A stretch of 64,000 nucleotides of DNA from Beijerinckiaceae bacterium RH AL1 (GCA_901457705.2 LR590083.2:916501-980500); one strand, 5' to 3'. Counted from the first letter of the stretch, positions 49,255-57,984 are shown. Program-made: numbers and translations. Notes: generated by a model from the letters alone, not told the origin.

Positions 49255-50610
49255 ATGCCCATCGCACGAAATAGAATGCGCAAAGCCCTTCTCGCCGGCG
49301 CGCTGTCGATTGCCGCCGCCCTCGGCTCGTCGGCCGCGAACGCCGACGAGCAATATTTTCCGCTGCAGAGCTATCGCGTCGGGCCTTATGCGGCCGGCGG
49401 CACCGGCTTCTTCGGCGGCTTCATCGACTACCTGAACCTCATCAACATCCGCGACGGCGGCGTCAACGGGGTCAAGCTGACCTGGAGCGAGTGCGAGACG
49501 CAGTACGAGGTCGAGCGCGGCGTCGAGTGCTACGAGCGCCTGAAGGACCACAAGGACATCGCCGCCTGGACGCCGCTGTCTGTCGGCATCGCCTACGCGA
49601 TGATCGACCGCATCACGCAGGACCACGTGCCGCTGACGACGATCAACCACGGCCGCACGGATTCCACCGACGGTCGTGTGTTCCCCTACGTCTTCCCGCT
49701 GCTGCTCAACCCCTACAGCGAGACGTCCGGCATCGTGAACTTCATCGCGACGAAGCTCGGCGGCCAGGACAAGCTGAAGGGCAGGAAGATCGTCGTGCTC
49801 TACCACGGCTCGCCCTACGGCAAGGAGACGATCCCGATCTACGAGCTGCTGGCGCAGAAGTACGGCTTCGAGGTGCAGCAGATCGAGGTGCCGCATCCCG
49901 GCAACGAGCAGCAGGCGCAATGGCTCACGATCCGCCGCGCGAGGCCCGACTACGTGGTGCTGCGCGGCTGGGGCGTGATGAACCCCGTCGCGCTGAAGAC
50001 CGCGCAGAAGGTCGGCTTCCCGGCCGACCACATCATCGGCAACGTCTGGTCGAACTCGGAAGAGGACGTGCTGCCGGCCGGCGCCGCGGCGAAAGGCTAC
50101 ACCGCCATCACGACGCAGGCCTCGGGCCAGAGCTATCCCGTGGTGAAGGAGATCATCGACAAGGTCTATGGCGCCGGCAAGGGCAACCTCGACGACAAGC
50201 GCCGCATCGGCAGCGTCTACCACAACCTCGGCATCGTGAACGGCATCTTGAACGTCGAGGCGATCCGCATCGCGCAGCAAAAATTCGGCAAGCGCACGCT
50301 GTCGGGCGACGAGGTGCGCTGGGGCTTCGAGCATCTCTCGCTCGATCCCGCCCGCGTCGAGGCGCTCGGGGCCAAGGATCTCTTCCATTCGATCAACGTC
50401 ACCTGGAAGAATCACGAGGGCGACGGCCGCGTCACCTTCCAGCAGTGGGACGGCAAGGAATGGAAGGTCGTCTCCGACTGGATCGCGCCGGACTGGGCGC
50501 TGTTGCGGCCGATCATCGAGAAATCGTCGGAAGCCTACGCCAAGTCGCACGACATCAAGCTGCGGACCGCGGCCGACGCGGACAAGGTCATCCACGACGT
50601 GGGTCAATGA
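49255..50610 (+). CDS. LivK-like periplasmic substrate-binding protein
   Basis: Type I periplasmic binding protein of 451 aa with a signal peptide (ALLAGALSIAAALGSSAANA). It belongs to the longer HAAT subgroup, starting YRVGPYAAGGTGFFGGFIDYLN, with VLYHGSPYGKETIPIYELLA and VVLRGWGVMNPVAL. This subgroup is often seen with LivFGHM in Hyphomicrobiales; ligands include amino acids, amides and aromatic acids, so the substrate is open. Between livM and livF. Confidence 0.92.
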   Translation: MPIARNRMRKALLAGALSIAAALGSSAANADEQYFPLQSYRVGPYAAGGTGFFGGFIDYLNLINIRDGGVNGVKLTWSECETQYEVERGVECYERLKDHKDIAAWTPLSVGIAYAMIDRITQDHVPLTTINHGRTDSTDGRVFPYVFPLLLNPYSETSGIVNFIATKLGGQDKLKGRKIVVLYHGSPYGKETIPIYELLAQKYGFEVQQIEVPHPGNEQQAQWLTIRRARPDYVVLRGWGVMNPVALKTAQKVGFPADHIIGNVWSNSEEDVLPAGAAAKGYTAITTQASGQSYPVVKEIIDKVYGAGKGNLDDKRRIGSVYHNLGIVNGILNVEAIRIAQQKFGKRTLSGDEVRWGFEHLSLDPARVEALGAKDLFHSINVTWKNHEGDGRVTFQQWDGKEWKVVSDWIAPDWALLRPIIEKSSEAYAKSHDIKLRTAADADKVIHDVGQ

Positions 50611-51419
50611 GCGCTGTCGCCACTCTCGTCGGCTCGAAAACCATCGACGACATCCTCGTCGTTGATGGTCTGGCCTCGCACTATGCCGGCGGCATCGCCG
50701 GCCTGCAGAACGTGTCGTTGCGGCTCGCCCGCGGCGAGATTCTCGCCATCGTCGGTCCCAACGGGGCCGGCAAGACCACGCTCATGCGGGCGATCGCCAA
50801 CCTGCTGCCGTCCGAGCGCGGGCGGGTCACGGCCGGCCGCATCCTGTTCGAGGGGCTCGAGGCGTCCCGCACGCGCTGCGATGCGCTGGTGCGCGCCGGC
50901 CTCGCCTCCGTGCTCGAAGGGCGGCATTGCTTCGCGAGCCTGACGCTCGAGGAGAACCTGCTCACCGGGGCCGCGGCGCAGGGCCTCAGCCGTGGCGCCG
51001 CCCGCCGTGACCTCGACCGCATCTACGATCTGTTTCCGAGCCTGGCGACGCGCCGGCGGCTCCTCGCCTCGCAGGTCTCCGGCGGCGAGCAGCAGATGAC
51101 CGCGATCGGTCGCGCGCTGATGTCGCGCCCGACGCTCCTGCTGCTCGACGAGCCGTCCATGGGCCTGGCGCCGCTGGCCGTGCGCGCGATCTTCGAGGCG
51201 CTGGCCCGCCTCAACCGCGAGGACAAGCTCAGCGTGCTGCTCGCCGAGCAGAACCATGCGCTCGCGCGGCGCTACGCGCATCGGGCGATGGGTCTCGCCG
51301 CGGGCATCTCGACGTCGGCCGATCTCGCCACCCGCGAGCAGCTCGACAGCTTGTATTTTGGGTCGCCGGCAGCAGCGACGCAGGGCGAGCGACGCCTGCC
51401 GAGCGCTGTGGCGACGTAG
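50607..51419 (+). CDS. LivF-like ABC transporter ATPase
   Basis: Second ATPase of the operon, 270 aa. Walker A GPNGAGKTT, ASVLEGRHCFASLTLEENL, signature QVSGGEQQMTAIGRAL, Walker B LLLLDEPSMGLAP and AEQNHALA. The start forms an ATGA overlap with the livK stop. The porin gene follows 95 bases later and may share the transcript. Confidence 0.94.
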   Translation: MSAVATLVGSKTIDDILVVDGLASHYAGGIAGLQNVSLRLARGEILAIVGPNGAGKTTLMRAIANLLPSERGRVTAGRILFEGLEASRTRCDALVRAGLASVLEGRHCFASLTLEENLLTGAAAQGLSRGAARRDLDRIYDLFPSLATRRRLLASQVSGGEQQMTAIGRALMSRPTLLLLDEPSMGLAPLAVRAIFEALARLNREDKLSVLLAEQNHALARRYAHRAMGLAAGISTSADLATREQLDSLYFGSPAAATQGERRLPSAVAT

Positions 51420-51514
51420 GCATGCGGCGCCGGGTGCCTCGGCGCCGGGATTTGTATTGGTTTGAACGAACGCATCGCGGGGGCGATGCGGATTACGTGA
51501 GGGGGTTGAGTTAC

Positions 51515-53026
51515 ATGTCTGGCTTCAAGAAGCGGTCGCGCGTCGATCAGGGCCGCCCAACACGGCTCGGCCGCACGGTCGGCACCGCCGGCGGCGCTCT
51601 CGCGCTGGCCTTGCTCGCAGCGGCCGCCGGCCCCGCCCGCGCGCAGGAGGCTCCCGCGCGCTCGGACTCGGCCCCGTCGGCGCCGCTGGGGCTGCCCGGC
51701 GAGACGAACCCGCGCGTCGTGCCGGGCCTCGTGCGCTCGGTCGGGCCGTCCGGCCGCAACGGGCCGCTGGCGCCGCTGGCCAACGACCTCGACACCTACG
51801 GCATCAAGCTGCACGCGATCTCGATCGACTTTTTCACGAGCAACGAGTCGGTCGGCCTGCTCCCCGGCCACACCGAGAACTCGCTCTACAACATCCTCGG
51901 CGTCGACTGGGACCTCTCGAAGGTCGGCGGTCTCACTGGCACGTCGCTGCATTACGAGACCACGATCTTCGGTGCCAACGCCGGCGTCGGCCGCACCGGC
52001 GCGAGCGGCTTTCTCGGCCAGACCGGCGATGCGCTCGTCGGCTACCAGGGCACCTTCAACACCAAGACGGCCGTCCTTTCGGTCGCGACGATCCAGCAGA
52101 AGCTCTTCGACGATCGCCTCGCCTTCGAGATCGGGCGAACGCATCCCAACCGCTACTACGCGCTGCCGCTCTGCCAGGTGCTCGACAGCTGCTTCCAGGA
52201 CGTCTTGTACTACAACGCCGGCTTCACCTCGCCGCAATACTCCGTCTACGGCGCCAACCTCTCCTACAAGCTGACGCCGGCGACTTACGTCGAGGGCGGC
52301 GCGTTCTCGACGAACGACGGCACCCGCATCGGCTACGATCTCGGCGCCGAGAAGCAGACCGGCGTGCTTGCATTGGGCGAAGTCGGCTACAAAACCGATT
52401 TCGCGATGGCGGCCTTCCCGACCACCGTGTCGCTCACCGGCTTCTACAACTCCTCCGAGCACCAGGTGCTCGACGCGCAAAGCGCCTTCGGGCTCGATGG
52501 CGGCGGCGTCGAGCGGCACGGCACCTCGGGCCTCGTCGTGCAGGCCAGCAAGATCGTCTGGCGCGCCGACGGTGGCCACCCCGACGGGCTGCCGACCGCC
52601 AAGGTGCCGACGTCGGTCCTGCTCTACGGCAGCTTCGGCAACGCTTTCGACACGACGACGCCGATACTCTCGTCGAGCTACATCGGCGCGACGCTGCAGG
52701 CGCCGTTCGCCGGCCGCCCCGCCGACCGGTTTGGCGTCAAAGTCAACTACGAGAAGCTCAACAGCAATTACGCGCAGTACCTCGCCGCGGCGAACTTCGT
52801 GTCGGGCGGCTCCGGCGCGGCCTTCCCCGGCAACGAGTTCGTCTTCGAGGCCAACGCGCACATCCAGCTGCCCGCCGGCCTCGCCTTCGAGCCGACCGTC
52901 CAGTACGCGATCAACCCCAACAGCTACTACAACCCACTGACCGCGCGCCGCCCGCAGAACGGCCTCTTCGCCATCGGCACCTTGATCATCCCCGTCGGCA
53001 TCCTGCTCGGCATCTCGCCGGGCTGA
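51515..53026 (+). CDS. OprB-family carbohydrate/solute-selective porin
   Basis: Outer-membrane beta-barrel of 503 aa. An N-terminal Arg-rich stretch and a signal peptide (VGTAGGALALALLAAAAGPARAQ) precede the barrel. It shows alternating strands, the OprB-type LFDDRLAFEIGRTHPN and VEPTVQYAINPN-like end (FEPTVQYAINPNSY). The start at 51515 has a GAGGGGG site. Next to the liv operon it may admit that system's substrate across the outer membrane; this is inferred from position only. Confidence 0.85.
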   Translation: MSGFKKRSRVDQGRPTRLGRTVGTAGGALALALLAAAAGPARAQEAPARSDSAPSAPLGLPGETNPRVVPGLVRSVGPSGRNGPLAPLANDLDTYGIKLHAISIDFFTSNESVGLLPGHTENSLYNILGVDWDLSKVGGLTGTSLHYETTIFGANAGVGRTGASGFLGQTGDALVGYQGTFNTKTAVLSVATIQQKLFDDRLAFEIGRTHPNRYYALPLCQVLDSCFQDVLYYNAGFTSPQYSVYGANLSYKLTPATYVEGGAFSTNDGTRIGYDLGAEKQTGVLALGEVGYKTDFAMAAFPTTVSLTGFYNSSEHQVLDAQSAFGLDGGGVERHGTSGLVVQASKIVWRADGGHPDGLPTAKVPTSVLLYGSFGNAFDTTTPILSSSYIGATLQAPFAGRPADRFGVKVNYEKLNSNYAQYLAAANFVSGGSGAAFPGNEFVFEANAHIQLPAGLAFEPTVQYAINPNSYYNPLTARRPQNGLFAIGTLIIPVGILLGISPG

Positions 53027-53198
53027 GCAAGGCTGACGGGCCGGAAACGAGGGCTCGATTAAATTGGGCCGCACAGACTGAAGTAAAAGCTATTGCTGCA
53101 TTTGTTAAGACCAAGATCTCTAGGGTCGTACGACTTGGGAGTTCGGAACCCCTCCAAGCAGGCAGAGTTCACGGCGCGTCTGTCTTAGGGAGGGTTTG

Positions 53199-53432
53199 AT
53201 GAAACATCTGTTCGCATGCGCCACGGCGCTGGTCTTGTTCAGCGGCGTAAGCGTTGCCGATGAGACCGTCATTCATCGTGACGGACGCGACGCCACCGTG
53301 GTGCATCACGACGATGCGACCGTCGTCCACCACGACGGACCGGTCGTCCACGACGGTGGATGCGCGAGCAAGACCGTGACGAAGTCGAACGGCGAAGGCG
53401 ACACCGTCTCCAAGACGAAGTCCGTTTGCTGA
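53199..53432 (+). CDS. Small secreted His/Asp-rich protein
   Basis: 77-aa exported protein, family not recognised. A signal peptide (MKHLFACATALVLFSGVSVA) is followed by imperfect repeats of VHHD (ATVVHHDDATVVHHDGPVVH) that could bind metal, and a Cys near the end of each half. The ribosome-binding site AGGGAGGG precedes the ATG. A GGAAC-N16-AGTT sequence at 53145-53169 weakly resembles an EcfG general-stress promoter. It ends in a clear terminator. Confidence 0.72.
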   Translation: MKHLFACATALVLFSGVSVADETVIHRDGRDATVVHHDDATVVHHDGPVVHDGGCASKTVTKSNGEGDTVSKTKSVC

Positions 53433-53471
53433 AGCCTGGGTCGACTTGCGGGTAAACCGGCGATGAATTCT

Positions 53472-53499
53472 AGCTCGGGCGTCACGGCGCCCGAGCTTT
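53472..53499 (+). terminator. Terminator after the His-rich small protein
   Basis: Perfect 10-bp stem AGCTCGGGCG/CGCCCGAGCT with a six-base loop, followed by TT. Confidence 0.7.
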
Positions 53500-53691
53500 C
53501 GGACTCGGACTTCGGCTTGATGTTGGCAAGGTCGAGATTGCCGCAACGAGCCACTCCGACACAGCGCTCGATCCGATGTTTTCGTTTGACGCCGCATTTA
53601 CGATCGCGCGGTGGATCACCGGAGCGCCGTCTCAACGTAGGGGCGGCAGAGGTGTTGCTGGCAGCCCGGCGCCATTGATAAAGCCGGTCCG

Positions 53692-53718
53692 GGAATAAAT
53701 CGCGCCGACCTGCTGTCT
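53692..53718 (+). promoter_or_regulatory. Candidate ECF promoter 1 (GGAATAA-N16-GTCT)
   Basis: GGAATAA at 53692 and GTCT at 53715, spacer 16 bases, within a larger shared context (GGGAATAAA ... TGTCTCCTC). It lies ~50 bases before the small secreted protein gene at 53769. An identical arrangement occurs at 54003-54029. ECF sigma factors typically use such bipartite sites. Confidence 0.68.
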
Positions 53719-53768
53719 CCTCATCATCGCGCGCCGATCACCGGCGGCGATTGCTCCAGGAGACCGCC

Positions 53769-53993
53769 ATGAAGACGCTCGTTCACATCATCGCCGTGCT
53801 GTCCGTGGTCGCGGCCGCGACGCCGTCGCGCGCTTACGCCCCGCACCACGCGCTTCCCGGTCAGGCCCGCGACGTCCAGGCGACGGCGCCGCGCGCGCTG
53901 CCGCGGGCGGAGGCCGCGCCCGGCGTCTCGCTCGGCGGCGACGACGATACGCATCAGACCGCGACGGGTGGCCCCTCCGGCAGCCTTTTTTGA
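53769..53993 (+). CDS. Small secreted protein under the ECF-type promoter
   Basis: 74-aa protein, family not recognised. A signal peptide (MKTLVHIIAVLSVVAAATPSRAYA) precedes an Ala/Pro/His spacer and a Gly/Asp end (GVSLGGDDDTHQTATGG). The ATG is preceded by CAGGAG. It is placed between the two ECF-type promoters, so it is probably co-regulated with the phosphoesterase-cupredoxin-sigma operon. Confidence 0.65.
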   Translation: MKTLVHIIAVLSVVAAATPSRAYAPHHALPGQARDVQATAPRALPRAEAAPGVSLGGDDDTHQTATGGPSGSLF

Positions 53994-54002
53994 TCGGGCG
54001 CG

Positions 54003-54029
54003 GGAATAAACCGTCCGCAGCCCCTGTCT
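54003..54029 (+). promoter_or_regulatory. Candidate ECF promoter 2 (GGAATAA-N16-GTCT)
   Basis: Same -35-like and -10-like elements and the same 16-base spacer as promoter 1, located ~48 bases before the phosphoesterase gene. It probably drives 54077-56725, including the sigma factor itself. Confidence 0.7.
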
Positions 54030-54076
54030 CCTCTTCGACGGCCGCGCCCGCGGCCACGACGGAAGGAAGCGCTGCG

Positions 54077-55030
54077 ATGTCCGCTCACGATCACGATCGA
54101 CGCCACGATGACCGGCCCGGCGCATCGCGGCGCCAGGTTCTCGAATGCATGAGGTGGGCGGGCACCGGCGTCCTGTGGACGCTGGTCGGCGGCGTGCCGA
54201 CCTCGCGCGGCTTTCTCGACGCCGCCGCGGCGGCGCCGGCTGCCGGCTTCACCTTCCTGCAGATCTCCGACAGCCATGTCGGGTTCGACAAGGCCGCGAA
54301 TCCGCATGCCATCGACACGCTGAAGGAAGCGATCGGCAAGATCGAGGCGATGCCGGTGAAGCCGTCGTTCATGATCCACACCGGCGACATCACGCATCTG
54401 TCGCGTGCGCAACAATTCGACGATGCCGCGCAGATCATCGGCGGCGTCGGCGTCGACGTGCACTACGTGCCGGGCGAGCACGACATGGTCGACGAGACCA
54501 ACGGCCGGCTCTACCGCGATCGCCACGGCAAGGGCACGCAGGGCGCCGGCTGGTACGCGTTCGACCAGCAGGGCGTGCACTTCGTCGGGCTCGTCAACGT
54601 CGTCGACTCGAAGGCCGGCGGCCTCGGCAATCTCGGGCCGGAGCAGATCGCCTGGCTCGCGGCCGATCTCGCAGGGCGGCCGGCCTCGACGCCGATCGTC
54701 GTCTTCGCCCACATCCCGCTGTGGACGATCTACCCCGACTGGGGCTGGGGCACCGACGACGGCGCGCAAGCGCTGCAGCTCCTGACGCGCTTCGGCTCCG
54801 TCACCGTGCTGAACGGCCACATCCACCAGATCATCCAGAAGGTGGAAGGCCACATGACCTTCCACACCGCGCGCTCGACGGCCTTTCCGCAGCCGGCGCC
54901 CGGCACGGCGCCCACGCCCGGCCCGCAGATCGTGCCGGCCGAGAGGCTGCGCAGCGTGCTCGGCCTCACCCGCGTCGACGTCGCGTTCGGCCGCCACGAC
55001 CTGGCGATCGTCGATTCCACCCTCGCCTGA
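54077..55030 (+). CDS. Tat-exported metallophosphoesterase
   Basis: 317-aa phosphoesterase of the calcineurin fold. The twin-arginine signal SRRQVL (17-22) with a hydrophobic stretch predicts folded export to the periplasm. Metal-ligand motifs follow: ISDSHVGF, HTGDITH, GEHD (usually GNHD, so Asn to Glu), FAHIPL and NGHIHQ. The ribosome-binding site GGAAGGAAG is strong. It is the first gene of the ECF operon; cupredoxin follows 9 bases later. Substrate unknown. Confidence 0.88.
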   Translation: MSAHDHDRRHDDRPGASRRQVLECMRWAGTGVLWTLVGGVPTSRGFLDAAAAAPAAGFTFLQISDSHVGFDKAANPHAIDTLKEAIGKIEAMPVKPSFMIHTGDITHLSRAQQFDDAAQIIGGVGVDVHYVPGEHDMVDETNGRLYRDRHGKGTQGAGWYAFDQQGVHFVGLVNVVDSKAGGLGNLGPEQIAWLAADLAGRPASTPIVVFAHIPLWTIYPDWGWGTDDGAQALQLLTRFGSVTVLNGHIHQIIQKVEGHMTFHTARSTAFPQPAPGTAPTPGPQIVPAERLRSVLGLTRVDVAFGRHDLAIVDSTLA

Positions 55031-55039
55031 GGCTCCCTC

Positions 55040-55351
55040 ATGAAATCGCTGCTCCTCGCCGGCTTGATCGGCGTGCTGTCGCTGCCGTCGCTGGCGGAGA
55101 CGCCGTCCGGCGTGTCGATCGAGAACTTCACCTTCAAGCCGGCGACGCTCACCGTGCACGCCGGGGCGCATGTGACGTTCAAGAACGCCGACGACATCCC
55201 GCATTCCGTCGTGATGAGCGACGGCAGCTATCATTCGCGCGCGCTCGACACCGGCGAGAGCGTCGACGTCGCTTTTCCCAAGCCCGGCGACTACAGGTAC
55301 TTCTGCGGGCTGCATCCGCACATGCAGGGCCTCATCACGGTCGTGCCTTAG
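55040..55351 (+). CDS. Periplasmic cupredoxin (amicyanin/plastocyanin-like)
   Basis: 103-aa blue-copper protein with a signal peptide (MKSLLLAGLIGVLSLPSLAE). The type 1 copper ligands are His55 (DIPHSV), Cys89, His92 and Met95 (CGLHPHM, C-x2-H-x2-M). It is probably a one-electron carrier or copper handler in the periplasm. It sits between the phosphoesterase and the ECF sigma gene, so copper or redox stress could be the regulon's signal (inference). Confidence 0.93.
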   Translation: MKSLLLAGLIGVLSLPSLAETPSGVSIENFTFKPATLTVHAGAHVTFKNADDIPHSVVMSDGSYHSRALDTGESVDVAFPKPGDYRYFCGLHPHMQGLITVVP

Positions 55352-55358
55352 GTCGGCC

Positions 55359-55934
55359 GTGTCGCGGGAAACGTCGGTGGCACAACACGGGGCCAGGGAG
55401 GGCGCGGCCACACGGCCGCCCCATCGCTTCGACGAGGTGGTCATGCCCCACCTCGGCGACGCGCTTGCGCTCGCGCGCTGGCTCACCGGCAACCGCCACG
55501 ATGCCGAGGACGTGGTGCAGGAGGCCTGCATCCGCGCGCTCTCCGGCCTTTCGACCTACGAAGGGCGCGGCGCGAAGGCCTGGCTGCTCACCATCGTGCG
55601 CAACACGTGCTTCACCTGGCTCGCGCGCAACCGCCCGAAGGATCTCGTGCTGGCCGGCAGCGCCGCCAATCTCGACGAGATCGAGGCCGGCGCCGCAAGC
55701 TGGGACGAAGGTCCCGAGGTCGCGCTGATCCGCAGGGCCGAGGAGGCCGCGGTGCAGGCGGCGATCGCCGCGGTGCCGCCGCCCTTCAAGGAAGTGCTGG
55801 TGCTGCGCGACATCATCGGCCTCAGCTACAAAGAGATCGCGCACATGATGGAGGTTCCGATCGGCACGATCATGTCGCGGCTCGCCCGCGGCCGCTCGCT
55901 CGTCGCCGCCGAGCTCGGAAAGGTCGTCGCATGA
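55359..55934 (+). CDS. ECF-type RNA polymerase sigma factor
   Basis: 191-aa group 4 sigma factor. Region 2: ALARWLTGNRHDAEDVVQEA and GAKAWLLTIVRNTCFTWLAR. Region 4: PPPFKEVLVLRDIIGLSYKE and IAHMMEVPIGTIMSRLARGR. The GTG at 55359 is uncertain; an ATG at 55443 is too far in. The stop overlaps the anti-sigma start (ATGA). The two matching promoters upstream suggest it activates its own operon. Confidence 0.94.
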   Translation: MSRETSVAQHGAREGAATRPPHRFDEVVMPHLGDALALARWLTGNRHDAEDVVQEACIRALSGLSTYEGRGAKAWLLTIVRNTCFTWLARNRPKDLVLAGSAANLDEIEAGAASWDEGPEVALIRRAEEAAVQAAIAAVPPPFKEVLVLRDIIGLSYKEIAHMMEVPIGTIMSRLARGRSLVAAELGKVVA

Positions 55935-56725
55935 GCGACAACGACGATCGCCTGCTGCTCAACGCCATGGCCGACGACGAGCTCGACGCGGCGACGGCGC
56001 TCGCGCTGGAACGACGCCTCGCCGCCGACCCCGCGCTCGCGCGCGAGTACGAGCGCATCGGGGCTGTGAAGGCCGCGGTGGGGCGGGTGGAACGGCCGGC
56101 GGTGTCCGACGATTTCGCCGCGCGCATCGCGGCGCTGGCCGCGCCGCGTGCCGGCGCATCGGCCGTCGCGCCGCCGGCTGCGCAGAGGCCGGCGCGCGGC
56201 GTGACGTGGATCGACGACTGGCGCGCCATGGCCGCCTCGCTCGTCGTCGCGGCGGGGCTCGCGAGCGGGCTCACCTATGCGCTCGTCGCGCCAGGCGCCT
56301 CGCCCTCGGCGGAAGACGAGATCGTCGGCGGCCACCGCCGCTCGCTTCTCGCCTCGAGCGCGATCGACGTCGCCTCCTCCTACCGGCACACCGTGCGGCC
56401 CTGGTTCGACGCCAAGCTCGGCGTCTCGCCGCCGACGCCGGACCTGTCGGCCAAGGGCTTTCCGCTCGTCGGCGGCCGCGTCGAGGTCGTCGCGGGCCAG
56501 CCTGTGCCGACGCTCGTCTATCGTCGCGGCCCGCATCTGATCACGGTCGTCGCCAAGCCGGTCGCAGCGGGCCTCGCCGCACAGCCCATCGCCAGCACCG
56601 ACGAGGGCTACAACATCGTGCGCTGGACAAGCCGCGGCTTCAGCTACTGGGCTGTCTCGGACCTCGACGCCCCCGAGCTCGGCGCCTTCGTGGAAGCCCT
56701 GCGCGCGGCGGCGGATCCTTTGTGA
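55931..56725 (+). CDS. Membrane anti-sigma factor
   Basis: 264-aa single-pass membrane protein. The cytoplasmic N-terminus has an anti-sigma-like helical region (LLLNAMADDELDAATALALE ... LAREYERIGAVKAAVGRVE) without the zinc HxxxCxxC motif. One membrane segment follows (MAASLVVAAGLASGLTYALVA), then a periplasmic domain ending GYNIVRWTSRGFSYWAVSDL. Translational coupling to the sigma gene supports the pairing. The periplasmic domain probably senses the stress. Confidence 0.9.
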   Translation: MSDNDDRLLLNAMADDELDAATALALERRLAADPALAREYERIGAVKAAVGRVERPAVSDDFAARIAALAAPRAGASAVAPPAAQRPARGVTWIDDWRAMAASLVVAAGLASGLTYALVAPGASPSAEDEIVGGHRRSLLASSAIDVASSYRHTVRPWFDAKLGVSPPTPDLSAKGFPLVGGRVEVVAGQPVPTLVYRRGPHLITVVAKPVAAGLAAQPIASTDEGYNIVRWTSRGFSYWAVSDLDAPELGAFVEALRAAADPL

Positions 56726-56756
56726 CGCGCGCGAGGTTTTTTGGCGACCACCTGCT

Positions 56757-56945
56757 TTAGGAGGTCGACTCGCTAGGACCTGTTGTTTTAGCTAAAACCT
56801 TAAAGTGCGACCAACCGCCATCGACCGGAAGCTCGGCGCCGGTCGTGTAGGTCGCGTCGAATGCGAGGAAGAGCACCGCCTTCGCGACATCTTCGGGCGT
56901 CCCGAACCGCTTCATCGGGCTGGCGTCACGCATCTGCCTGGTGAG
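56757..56945 (-). pseudogene. C-terminal remnant of a short-chain dehydrogenase
   Basis: About 63 codons that read [20 protein letters not shown], then [20 protein letters not shown] and VDGGWS, the standard C-terminal part of classical SDRs, ending at TAA. No NAD-binding or catalytic region is present upstream; the similarity stops near 56945 next to a short AT-rich palindromic stretch (GAACT-ATAG-AGTTC). It is a deletion remnant, different from the SDR at 57010-57984. Confidence 0.85.
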
Positions 56946-56973
56946 ATATACGAACTATAGAGTTCATAGAGTG

Positions 56974-57000
56974 GGCCGCGACGCCCTTACTGTCGCGGCC
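56974..57000 (-). terminator. Hairpin downstream of the SDR gene
   Basis: Perfect 9-bp stem GGCCGCGAC/GTCGCGGCC with a nine-base loop, ten bases past the SDR stop. It lacks a T-tract, so the function is uncertain. Confidence 0.4.
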
Positions 57001-57009
57001 GGCGCGCCT

Positions 57010-57984
57010 TCAGGCCAACGGCCTCGAGGAGGCCGGGTCGACCCAGTCGACGCCGGAGAGTCTCACGACGGCCTGCCACGCGGCGTCCTGGCTGGCGCGA
57101 TCGTGGAGGTGTGGCTGGCGCTGCACCTCGATGGGGCCTGAGACCTTCCCTTTTGCCGAGGCAAAGAATTGTCCCGAGACGTCGGTCCCGAATTCCGACG
57201 CCTGAAGGTAGCGACGCGCCGCCGTCTCCGGCGTCTGGTTCATGCCGGGGATGAGGTTCACGATCGGTATGAAGACATACTTCATCATCGGGCCGGCGTT
57301 CCGCACGACCTTGGTAGCGGTCGCGCCGCCTGGCGACACGGCGTACACGGCCATGCCGGAGGGGAGCCGGCGCGCGAGCGCCGCGGCCCACCACGCGACG
57401 ATGAGCTTGGCATCGGCATACGCGTTGTTCGGCACGTACTTCACACTCGGCCCGTTGCGTATCAGGGCTTCAACCGCGGCGGTTCGGTCGCCGTGGTGGT
57501 GTTTGGCTGCAAACGCTGGCAGTTCGGTGTACTTGAAGAGGGGCACGCCGCCGCGGGCAGGTTCCGCGCCGGCGATGACGATCCGCGCGTTGGGGCTCAG
57601 AAGGTTGGCGCGCAGCAGGCCGACGGTGAGATGATGATGGCCGATCAGCGGGGCCTGCGACGCCTCGATGCCCGTCGTGGTGATCACGCGCCGCTTGCCG
57701 GGGACCAATCCGGCATTGAGCAGCAGGAAATCGATGGGCCGGCCTCGCTTTACCAGCTCGGCAAGCGCGGTCTGCACGCTGGACGGCGTATCCAGATCCA
57801 GCCCGAGCGGCGTGCAGACCCGGGTGTTGGTCTCGGCTGCGAGCCGCGCGGCGGCGTCTTGAGCCCGAGCCTGGCTGCGCCCCGTGACGAAGACCTCGCG
57901 CCAGCCGTCTTCCGCGAGCAAGCGGGCCGCCGCGTAACCGAGCCCGGAGGTGGCGCCGGTCACGAGCGCGATCGATCGGTCCAT
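57010..57984 (-). CDS. Short-chain dehydrogenase/reductase
   Basis: 324-aa Rossmann-fold oxidoreductase. The cofactor loop is TGATSGLGYAAARLL, with a typical GRS after the second strand suggesting NADP. LLLNAGLV is the NNAG-like motif and NAYADAKL the YxxxK catalytic pair. The C-terminal region (PIVNLIPGMNQTPETAARRY) fits the retinol-dehydrogenase/protochlorophyllide-reductase-like group. The start at 57984 is preferred. It is divergent from a TetR gene that likely controls it. Confidence 0.88.
   Translation of the reverse strand: MDRSIALVTGATSGLGYAAARLLAEDGWREVFVTGRSQARAQDAAARLAAETNTRVCTPLGLDLDTPSSVQTALAELVKRGRPIDFLLLNAGLVPGKRRVITTTGIEASQAPLIGHHHLTVGLLRANLLSPNARIVIAGAEPARGGVPLFKYTELPAFAAKHHHGDRTAAVEALIRNGPSVKYVPNNAYADAKLIVAWWAAALARRLPSGMAVYAVSPGGATATKVVRNAGPMMKYVFIPIVNLIPGMNQTPETAARRYLQASEFGTDVSGQFFASAKGKVSGPIEVQRQPHLHDRASQDAAWQAVVRLSGVDWVDPASSRPLA

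Noticed and set aside
53463-53678. 71-codon frame after the His-rich protein
   Set aside because: Runs through a strong terminator hairpin, has no ribosome-binding site and no family pattern.
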